18,712 nt of DNA, taken from NCBI GenBank assembly GCA_021372515.1, contig JAJFUG010000212.1:1-18712 (forward strand), in the 5' to 3' direction. The position numbers and the translations under genes are program-made. This document shows positions 9,244-14,756 of the stretch, piece after piece. How positions within the stretch are numbered: position 1 is the stretch's first letter; every line of letters begins with the position of its first letter. Source of the DNA: a bacterium (GTDB lineage Bacteria; Gemmatimonadota; Glassbacteria; GWA2-58-10). The notes under the pieces were generated by a model that made no database searches, was not told where the DNA came from, and saw only the letters and a list, made by a program, of their open reading frames with translations.

Positions 9244-10074
9244 TCAGTGCTGCAGAAATGGCAATGGATCGACCGGATTGCCGTTCTCGTCGAACACAGC
9301 GTAGTGCAGATGCGGACCGCTCGAGACACCCATGTTGCCGCTGTAGGCGATCAGGTCACCCTTATGGACCTGGTCGCCCTTCTGCACGGTCAGACGGCTG
9401 TTATGGGCGTACATGGTGCTGAAGCCGTTGCCGTGCTTGACCATGATGTAGTAGCCCAGGTTATCGTTCTTCTCGGCGATTGTCACCACCCCGTCCGCCG
9501 TGACCTTGACCGGCGTACCCTGCTTGATCGCGAAATCGATGCCGAAATGGTATATCTTGGGGTTGAACGTGCGGCTGATGAAACTTTTCTCGTCTATCGG
9601 CATGCCGAAAGGCTCGCCCGTGGTCCCCTTGTGCTCGGCGAGGGCCACGGTGGACAGGACCTGGGGTTTGGTCGGCTGGTTGGCGAATTCATCCGGGAGC
9701 TGCTCTGAGGTCATCATATCCGGCGACACCTCCAGGTGCGTTCCGGAGGCGAGGCCGTTCGCATCCATGCCCTCCGAGGCTTTGACTCCCTGGGCCACCT
9801 GGATGCGGCCGATCATCTCGTCGATGGACCTGATCTTGTTCTGGAGCTCGACTATCTTGCTGTTCTGGCGGACCAGCTCGTGGTTCTCGATGATCAGCGA
9901 TTCGTACTGGCGGGCTTTATAGAACACCGGCTTCAGGTAGATGGCGAAAGCCACGGTGGCGCTGGCCAGCAACGTGCCGACCACAGCCATGACTTTCAGC
10001 GTGCGGTGGCTGACTTTCAGGCTGCGCACATCCGCGCCGGGATACGGAATTATCATCAGGGTCATGTATTTCAT
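9244..10074 (-). CDS. Membrane-anchored M23 (LytM-type) metallopeptidase
   Basis: M23 enzymes are zinc endopeptidases that cut peptidoglycan cross-links. The 276-residue protein has a short cytoplasmic N-terminus, one membrane helix (about residues 28-47), a coiled-coil stretch (about 52-95), a linker, and a C-terminal LytM domain (about 160-272). Zinc ligands are visible at H176 and D180 in HFGID and at H257 in GPHLHY, with H255 as the catalytic histidine and H224 in MYAH; the active site therefore looks intact. GGGGGA lies about eight bases before ATG. The N-terminal LMIIPYPGADVRSLKV resembles other M23 proteins encoded beside bactofilins. That pair is a recurring shape-control module, which fits this order. 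Confidence 0.92.
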   Translation of the reverse strand: MKYMTLMIIPYPGADVRSLKVSHRTLKVMAVVGTLLASATVAFAIYLKPVFYKARQYESLIIENHELVRQNSKIVELQNKIRSIDEMIGRIQVAQGVKASEGMDANGLASGTHLEVSPDMMTSEQLPDEFANQPTKPQVLSTVALAEHKGTTGEPFGMPIDEKSFISRTFNPKIYHFGIDFAIKQGTPVKVTADGVVTIAEKNDNLGYYIMVKHGNGFSTMYAHNSRLTVQKGDQVHKGDLIAYSGNMGVSSGPHLHYAVFDENGNPVDPLPFLQH

Positions 10075-10125
10075 CGCCGCGTCCCCCTACTGCTGTCCCT
10101 TGCCGCTTCTTTCCCGCCCAGAGCC

Positions 10126-11052
10126 TCAGTCCAGTGAAACATCGAGCAGTTCCAGCAGGCGCTCGAACTCCTCGTAGGAAAAGAACTCGATCTCGATCCG
10201 TCCCTTGCCGTCGCGGCCGTCGCGGATATGCACCCGGGTGCCCAGACGGCTGCGCAGACGCGATTCCAGATCCTGCACCTGGGCGGCGTGCCCGGAGGGC
10301 TGTTCGGCCGGTTTCGCCCCAGCAGGCTTGCCCACCCCGGAGACCAGCTCGCGCACCAGGGCCTCCAGCTTGCGCACGGAAAGCTCCTGGACCACGACGC
10401 GACGGGCCAACTCGAGCTGAAGGGCCGGATCATCCAGGGCCAGCAGCGCCCGGGCGTGGCCCGCGGAGAGCTCGCCCTCCGAGACCGACTTGCGCAACGC
10501 CTCGGGCAGCTTGAGCAGGCGAAGGGCGTTGGCCACCGTGACCCGGTCCTTGCCCACCTTCTCGGCCACCTGGGCCTGGGTCTGGCCGAAATCCTCGATC
10601 AGGCAGCGGTAGCCCTGGGCCTCCTCGATAGGATCGAGGTCCTCGCGCTGGAGGTTCTCGACCAGGGTCATCTCGAGCAGTTCGGCCGGACTTACCGAGC
10701 GGATCAGGGCCGGCACCTCGGTCCAGCCGAGCTGTCGGACAGCGCGAAGACGCCTTTCCCCACTTATCAACTCGTAGGAGCCGTCCGGGTTACGGTTGAC
10801 CACGATCGGCTGGATCAGTCCCTGGGCCAGGATCGAGGCCGCCAACTCGGAGATGGCCTCCGGCCGGAACGTGTGTCGCGGCTGGTAACGGTTGGGCTTG
10901 ATCGAGGCCACCGGCAGGGCGGTTTCCAGCGCGTGGCCACCCGCCTCGGCGGCGACAGCCTCCTCACCCACCGGGACAGACGGGCTGGAGTCAGCCTCGT
11001 CGATCAGGGCTCCCAGCCCCCTGCCCAGTCTTCTCTTCTTGCTCGTGCTCAA
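10126..11052 (-). CDS. parB: ParB chromosome-partitioning protein (CTPase clamp)
   Basis: ParB loads at parS sites, slides along DNA as a CTP-dependent clamp and stimulates ParA. From TTG 11052 the product has 308 residues. The N-terminal KKRRLGRGLGALI (5-17) is the motif that stimulates ParA ATPase. The CTP-binding elements are GERRLRA (98-104) and ENLQRED (132-138), followed by a helix-turn-helix (about 157-182) and a C-terminal dimerisation domain. I prefer TTG 11052, with purine-rich GAGAGA just upstream, because the conserved motif follows immediately; ATG 11115 would give 21 extra residues read entirely inside parA. The gene overlaps the end of parA by 62 bases in another frame. An operator or parS near it was not found. 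Confidence 0.93.
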   Translation of the reverse strand: MSTSKKRRLGRGLGALIDEADSSPSVPVGEEAVAAEAGGHALETALPVASIKPNRYQPRHTFRPEAISELAASILAQGLIQPIVVNRNPDGSYELISGERRLRAVRQLGWTEVPALIRSVSPAELLEMTLVENLQREDLDPIEEAQGYRCLIEDFGQTQAQVAEKVGKDRVTVANALRLLKLPEALRKSVSEGELSAGHARALLALDDPALQLELARRVVVQELSVRKLEALVRELVSGVGKPAGAKPAEQPSGHAAQVQDLESRLRSRLGTRVHIRDGRDGKGRIEIEFFSYEEFERLLELLDVSLD

Positions 11053-11800
11053 GGAGTTCTCTCGCAAGTTCCATGTACTTTCGCGCCCCGGTCGACAGAA
11101 CGTCGTACAGGACAATGGGTTTACCGAAACTGGGGGCCTCGCTCAGGCGGACGTTCCGCGGGATCACAGTCCCGTAGACCTTGTCCGAAAAATAGCTCTG
11201 CGCCTCTTCAAGCACCTGGTGGCTGAGATTGACCCGCGTGTCGAACATGGTCATCAGGATGCCCTCGATGGTCAGCCGCGGGTTGAGGCGAGCCGCCACC
11301 AGGCGGATCGTGTTGATCAGCTGGCTCAATCCCTCCAGGGCGTAATACTCGCACTGGATGGGGATAAGCACCGAATCCGCGGCGGTCAGGGCGTTCAGCG
11401 TAAGAAGGCCCAGCGAGGGCGGGCAGTCGATGATGATGTAACGGTAACGTCCGTTCAACTGCTCAAGCGCCCGGCGCAGGCGTTCCTCTCGGTGCGGCAC
11501 AGGGACAAGTTCCACCTCGGCCCCGAAAAGGTCGAGGCTGGAGGGCACCATGTCGAGGTATTGCAGCTCGGTCGAAATAAGCGCCGCATCGAGGGGCTGC
11601 CCGCCGATCAGGACATCGTATATGTCGCTTTGCAGCTCTTTCCGGTTGATACCCATCCCGCTGGTGCAGTTGGCCTGCGGGTCGATATCCACCAGCAGGG
11701 TGCGGACCTCGGCCACAGCCAGAGAGGCGGCCAGGTTGATCGCGGTCGTGGTCTTGCCCACTCCGCCTTTCTGATTGGCAACCGCAACGATGCGTGTCAT
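10991..11800 (-). CDS. parA: ParA (Soj-type) chromosome-partitioning ATPase
   Basis: ParA forms ATP-dependent dimers on the nucleoid and moves ParB-parS complexes apart. The 269-residue protein is of short chromosomal type without an N-terminal DNA-binding extension. The deviant Walker A motif KGGVGKTTT is at 11-19. D40 in LLVDIDPQANCT is the Walker A' aspartate, and IIIDCPPSLG near 122-131 (D125) is Walker B. NVRLSEAPSFGKPI is the typical C-terminal DNA-contacting segment. AGGG about seven bases before ATG is the likely ribosome-binding site and lies inside a small hairpin. The last 20 codons overlap parB. It is the first gene of the apparent parA-parB-M23-bactofilin operon. Confidence 0.95.
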   Translation of the reverse strand: MTRIVAVANQKGGVGKTTTAINLAASLAVAEVRTLLVDIDPQANCTSGMGINRKELQSDIYDVLIGGQPLDAALISTELQYLDMVPSSLDLFGAEVELVPVPHREERLRRALEQLNGRYRYIIIDCPPSLGLLTLNALTAADSVLIPIQCEYYALEGLSQLINTIRLVAARLNPRLTIEGILMTMFDTRVNLSHQVLEEAQSYFSDKVYGTVIPRNVRLSEAPSFGKPIVLYDVLSTGARKYMELARELLEHEQEEKTGQGAGSPDRRG

Positions 11801-11805
11801 ACAAG

Positions 11806-11819
11806 CCCTGTCGGCAGGG
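11806..11819 (-). promoter_or_regulatory. Hairpin covering the parA ribosome-binding site
   Basis: CCCTG (11806-11810) pairs with CAGGG (11815-11819) around a 4-base loop. On the parA mRNA the AGGG element lies in the stem, a few bases before the start codon, so it could limit translation. The stem is only five pairs, so the effect may be slight. Confidence 0.3.
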
Positions 11820-11877
11820 TGGATCGTAAGCTTGTTTCCCGGACCACGGGCACTTAGAGGCTGATAACCTGACTGCT

Positions 11878-11887
11878 ATATTAATAT
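11878..11887. promoter_or_regulatory. Palindrome ATATTAATAT, possible parA promoter or operator core
   Basis: This is a perfect 10-base palindrome about 80 bases upstream of parA in the AT-rich divergent region. On the minus strand it offers TATAGC-like -10 elements, with a weak TTCAAA as -35 upstream. Assignment to a promoter is tentative. Confidence 0.25.
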
Positions 11888-11946
11888 CCCGCATAAGGTT
11901 TGAAAAGAAAATTCTCCCGGCCGCTCTGACGACCAGAAGACCGCTT

Positions 11947-11956
11947 TATCATGATA
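11947..11956. promoter_or_regulatory. Palindrome TATCATGATA, possible operator
   Basis: This perfect 10-base palindrome lies mid-way between parA and the HTH regulator. Dimeric MerR/excisionase-type regulators bind inverted repeats, so it could be a site for the adjacent gene product. No second copy was seen, so this is conjecture. Confidence 0.2.
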
Positions 11957-12040
11957 GTTATTGTGCTCAAATGTCGCTCAGGTTTTGCCGTCGGCTGCCG
12001 AAATATACAATAGAACCACGACAGGCGCAAAGCCCCTTAC

Positions 12041-12060
12041 CAAGCCCTCACTACGGCTTG
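12041..12060. promoter_or_regulatory. Inverted repeat CAAGCC-N8-GGCTTG upstream of the HTH regulator
   Basis: Six-base perfect arms are separated by eight bases and end about 35 bases before the proposed -35 of the regulator gene. It may be an operator or a weak hairpin. It has no T-run on the plus strand, so it is not a terminator. Confidence 0.3.
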
Positions 12061-12094
12061 TAAACATAATAACTGTCTATTCTAAAAATATGAC

Positions 12095-12123
12095 TTGACT
12101 TTTGTCGGATCGGATTTTATTTA
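12095..12123 (+). promoter_or_regulatory. Candidate promoter of the HTH/pseudo-receiver gene
   Basis: TTGACT (12095-12100) is a good -35 match. Seventeen bases later stands TATTTA (12118-12123), a weak -10. The region between it and the ATG at 12192 is AT-rich and would be a leader of roughly 60 bases. Confidence 0.35.
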
Positions 12124-12191
12124 TTTCTAACATGTTGCATATTTATTCCGGAAAACATGTCAATAAACACAATAATATCAAGACTGAGAAA

Positions 12192-12764
12192 ATGGACAAA
12201 GAGATTCTGACAACTTTCGAAGCCGCGAAATATTGTCACGTGCATCCGGGCACGATTAAAAACTGGATCCGCAGCGAGCACCTCAAGGCTTTCAAGACTC
12301 CCGGGGGGCACCGCCGGATCTACCGCCGTGACCTGGACCAGTTCCTGAAAGATAATAACATCCCGATAATCAGTGAAAATCGTGCATTGCGGCAGCGCGT
12401 ACTGATAATCGACACCGACTTTCAGGCACGTGAGGCGATTTCGCGGGGTCTTCTGCGCCGGACCGAGCTGTACGAGGTTGCCACTGCGGAGGATGCGTTC
12501 GAAGGTGGCGAGATGCTGGCCATGTTCAAGCCGAATCTGGTGATCCTGAACCAGGAACTGCACGGGTTGAACACCGAGGAGATCGCCCACCGGATCAAGA
12601 GCTGCCCATACCTGAGCGAGGTGCGGGTAATAATGCTCACCTCCTATCCGGAGCGTAAAAAGCCTGTCGAGCAGGGGGTGGACCACTATTTCCCCATCCC
12701 GGTCGATCCGGACAAGCTGAGCCAGGAAACGGCGCGGCTGCTGATCCCGAACCGTCAGAAATAG
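12192..12764 (+). CDS. MerR/excisionase-type HTH protein with a degenerate receiver domain
   Basis: The 190-residue product has two parts. Residues about 5-52 form a winged helix-turn-helix of the MerR/excisionase type (LTTFEAAKYCHVHPGTIKNW...TPGGHRRIYRRDLDQFL). Residues about 68-185 follow a response-regulator receiver pattern. In the receiver D74 of the acidic pair and T150 remain, but the phospho-acceptor position in NLVILNQELHG is N120 instead of aspartate, and the conserved lysine position in HYFPIPVD is I169. It is therefore probably not phosphorylated and may respond to a ligand or partner. I chose ATG 12192 because the HTH begins right after it; the in-frame codons back to 12102 look like an AT-rich leader. 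The ribosome-binding site is weak (GAGAAA). It is divergent from parA; its targets are unknown. Confidence 0.8.
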   Translation: MDKEILTTFEAAKYCHVHPGTIKNWIRSEHLKAFKTPGGHRRIYRRDLDQFLKDNNIPIISENRALRQRVLIIDTDFQAREAISRGLLRRTELYEVATAEDAFEGGEMLAMFKPNLVILNQELHGLNTEEIAHRIKSCPYLSEVRVIMLTSYPERKKPVEQGVDHYFPIPVDPDKLSQETARLLIPNRQK

Positions 12765-12785
12765 CGGCTACGACCGTCCCGGGGC

Positions 12786-13979
12786 TCAATCCGGTTCAGG
12801 CGTTTCCAGGGAATCGATCACTCCCCCGCCCAGGACCACGGAATCGGAATAGAAGACCGCCGACTGGCCCGGTGTGACCGCGCGCTGGGGGGTATCGAAC
12901 ACAACCCGCGCCCGGTTGCCCTCCAGCGGGGTCACCCGCCCGTGCACCGGCTTGTGGCGGTAACGGACCTTGATCCAGGCCTCGAATTCACTCTCCGGGG
13001 CCCGCAGCAGGTAGTTGATCCGCGAAACCAGGAACACGGCGGAAAAAAGTCTCTCCTGGCTCCCCACCACCACGGTGTTCGAAGCTGTATCCACCGCGAT
13101 CACATAGGCCGGCTGCCCGGTCGCCGCTCCCACGCCCCGCCGCTGGCCCAGCGTGTAGAACGCCGCCCCGCGGTGCGTGCCGATCCGCCGGCCGCTCTCA
13201 TCCAGCAGCGGCCCCGGGACTGTCCCGGCTGTATCCCCACTCCCCACATGCTGCTGTATGAATTGCTCCAGCGAACCCTGGCCCAGGAAACAGACCTCCT
13301 GGCTCTCCTTTTTCTGCGAGACGGTCAGCCCAAGCCCACCGGCGATCCGACGTACAGTGGCCTTATCCATCCCGCCCAGCGGGAAGGCATAATGCTTCAG
13401 GTCCCTCCGCTCCAGTCCCCAGAGGAAATAGCTCTGGTCCTTGGCCGGGTCGAGGCCGCGGGCCAGGAGCACCTCGCGCTCCCCCTTCGCCACCGGCCCG
13501 GACTGTACCAGAAGGCGGGCGTAATGCCCGGTGGCCAGGCGCTCCGCCCCCAGGGCCCGCGCCCGGGCCAGGGCGTGCGGGAACTTGATGAACGTGTTGC
13601 AGTTCACGCAGGGATTGGGAGTACGGCCTGCCAGGTAATCCCGGACAAACGGCTCGATCACCAGCTCGCGGAACGGTCCGGTGCTCTCCAGCACGTAGTG
13701 CGCCGCGCCGATGGAAGCGCAGACCGCGCGGGCATCCGCGATGGATTCGAGGTTGCAGCAGCTACGCTCGCCGGGGTCAGTCTCCGAGTAGCAGAACATC
13801 TTGAGGGTCAGGCCGATCACCCGGCAGCGGCGCTCCGCCAGCAGGCAGGCCGCCACCGAGCTGTCCACTCCTCCGCTCATGGCCACGGCCACGCTCTCGC
13901 CCGGGGCGGGAAGGTAGTCCTCGTATCCGGTCAGGTCCATCGGCACATCTCTCCAACCCGAGACAGCAACGGCCCGCAT
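12786..13979 (-). CDS. mnmA: MnmA, tRNA-specific 2-thiouridylase
   Basis: MnmA activates U34 of Lys, Glu and Gln tRNAs with ATP and inserts sulfur to give 2-thiouridine, which stabilises wobble decoding. The 397-residue product shows the PP-loop AMSGGVDSS near 33-41, the catalytic cysteine C127 in NPCVNCNTFIKF and the second cysteine C230 in ESQEVCFLG. GHYAR and the DQSYFLW segment are also typical. Extra cysteines occur at SCCNLESIADARAVC (about 73-87), a common variant. Two starts are possible: ATG 13979 with GGAG five bases upstream, or ATG 13940 with GGAGAG upstream; both fit, and 13979 is given. It follows the synthase-like gene by 24 bases and converges on the HTH gene with a 21-base gap. 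Confidence 0.95.
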   Translation of the reverse strand: MRAVAVSGWRDVPMDLTGYEDYLPAPGESVAVAMSGGVDSSVAACLLAERRCRVIGLTLKMFCYSETDPGERSCCNLESIADARAVCASIGAAHYVLESTGPFRELVIEPFVRDYLAGRTPNPCVNCNTFIKFPHALARARALGAERLATGHYARLLVQSGPVAKGEREVLLARGLDPAKDQSYFLWGLERRDLKHYAFPLGGMDKATVRRIAGGLGLTVSQKKESQEVCFLGQGSLEQFIQQHVGSGDTAGTVPGPLLDESGRRIGTHRGAAFYTLGQRRGVGAATGQPAYVIAVDTASNTVVVGSQERLFSAVFLVSRINYLLRAPESEFEAWIKVRYRHKPVHGRVTPLEGNRARVVFDTPQRAVTPGQSAVFYSDSVVLGGGVIDSLETPEPD

Positions 13980-14003
13980 CTTTCTCCGGGCCGCCGCTCT
14001 GGT

Positions 14004-14756
14004 TCATTTACCAAGATATTTGTACACCGCGGAGTAAAGGCTCCCCGGCGGCCTGTCCTCGGCCAGGCCCAGGCAGTCCCGGCGGTCCAGCACACCCGAC
14101 AGCCGGCAGCCGATCACCTGTTCGCGGCCGAACCAGTCCCGCGCCTCTCGCAGATAGCAGTAGCGCGCCAGCACCGAGAAAGCGTAACCATCCGGCAGGT
14201 CGGGCGCGGCCGCGGCAGCCAGGGCAAGAAGGGGGTTCTCCTCCAGGAAAGCCTCCAGCGAAGCGCCCGCCTCGTTCAGGCTGCGCAGCACCCCCGCGGG
14301 GCCGAACCGCCCGGAAAGCCGGTCGAGCACGGCCACAGCCTGCTCCGTGCCCTGACGGGCCAATATTTCGAATGGCAGGGTGAACAGGGTGTCCGCCGCC
14401 AGCAGGAGCAGGGCCTGCGGCTGGTCGGCCCAGACCTTGCCTCCCAACCCTTCGCTGTAATCCTCCGGCTTTTCCATCAGGAAAGCCGCCTGCAGGAACC
14501 AGCCCCGCAGCAGCATCTCCTGCGCGGCCAGCACCACCCCTGTGGAATGAGGCCGGCCCCGCCAGGCCTCGGCCGCGGCGGTAAGGATCGCCGTGGAGCG
14601 CAGGGCGGCGCTGCCCCTGGGCAGAAGCACCTGACGCAGCAGCGTATACAGAGATTCGGGATAGTGGCTGCGGTCCAGGCTGTCCAGGATTCCGGAAAGG
14701 GCCTGATCGCATGCGGCGGCGACTTTCGCCGGGCTGTATTTGATCACCTTGCTCAT
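14004..14756 (-). CDS. Unrecognised protein resembling a degenerate isoprenyl diphosphate synthase
   Basis: The 250-residue, alanine- and leucine-rich, probably all-helical and soluble protein has no motif I can name outright. Its layout follows the isoprenyl diphosphate synthase fold: ALRSTAILTAAAEAW (51-65) resembles the GKRLRP...AEAL helix, AADTLFTLPFEILA (120-133) the GDxLxxxAFxxLA helix, and GYAFSVLARYCYLREARDW (190-208) the GxAFQIxDDxLD helix. The first aspartate-rich motif is replaced by LMEKPEDYSEG, and the second has lost its DDxxD, so catalysis by the known mechanism looks impossible. It starts on the last base of the alaS stop (TAATG), so translation is probably coupled. A role beside alaS and mnmA is unknown; it could be an inactive regulator or scaffold. 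The fold call is tentative. Confidence 0.45.
   Translation of the reverse strand: MSKVIKYSPAKVAAACDQALSGILDSLDRSHYPESLYTLLRQVLLPRGSAALRSTAILTAAAEAWRGRPHSTGVVLAAQEMLLRGWFLQAAFLMEKPEDYSEGLGGKVWADQPQALLLLAADTLFTLPFEILARQGTEQAVAVLDRLSGRFGPAGVLRSLNEAGASLEAFLEENPLLALAAAAAPDLPDGYAFSVLARYCYLREARDWFGREQVIGCRLSGVLDRRDCLGLAEDRPPGSLYSAVYKYLGK

Larger units (their letters stand above)
11801..12191. other. Noncoding divergent region between parA and the HTH regulator
   Basis: This stretch of about 390 bases is clearly AT-richer than its neighbours and holds no convincing gene. It must contain the promoters of both parA (minus) and the regulator (plus). Visible elements are a CCCTG/CAGGG hairpin at the parA ribosome-binding site, two 10-base palindromes (11878-11887 and 11947-11956), and a CAAGCC-N8-GGCTTG inverted repeat (12041-12060). 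No DnaA-box cluster, parS match, tRNA or repeat array was seen. Confidence 0.7.

Noticed and set aside
11833-11848. A second possible parS beside parA (TGTTTCCCGG...)
   Set aside because: Only about 10 of 16 positions match and the right arm is absent, so it is no better than chance.
11801-12191. A replication origin next to parAB
   Set aside because: No recognisable DnaA-box cluster was found and no dnaA, rsmG or mnmG gene is nearby, although an origin outside the window cannot be excluded.
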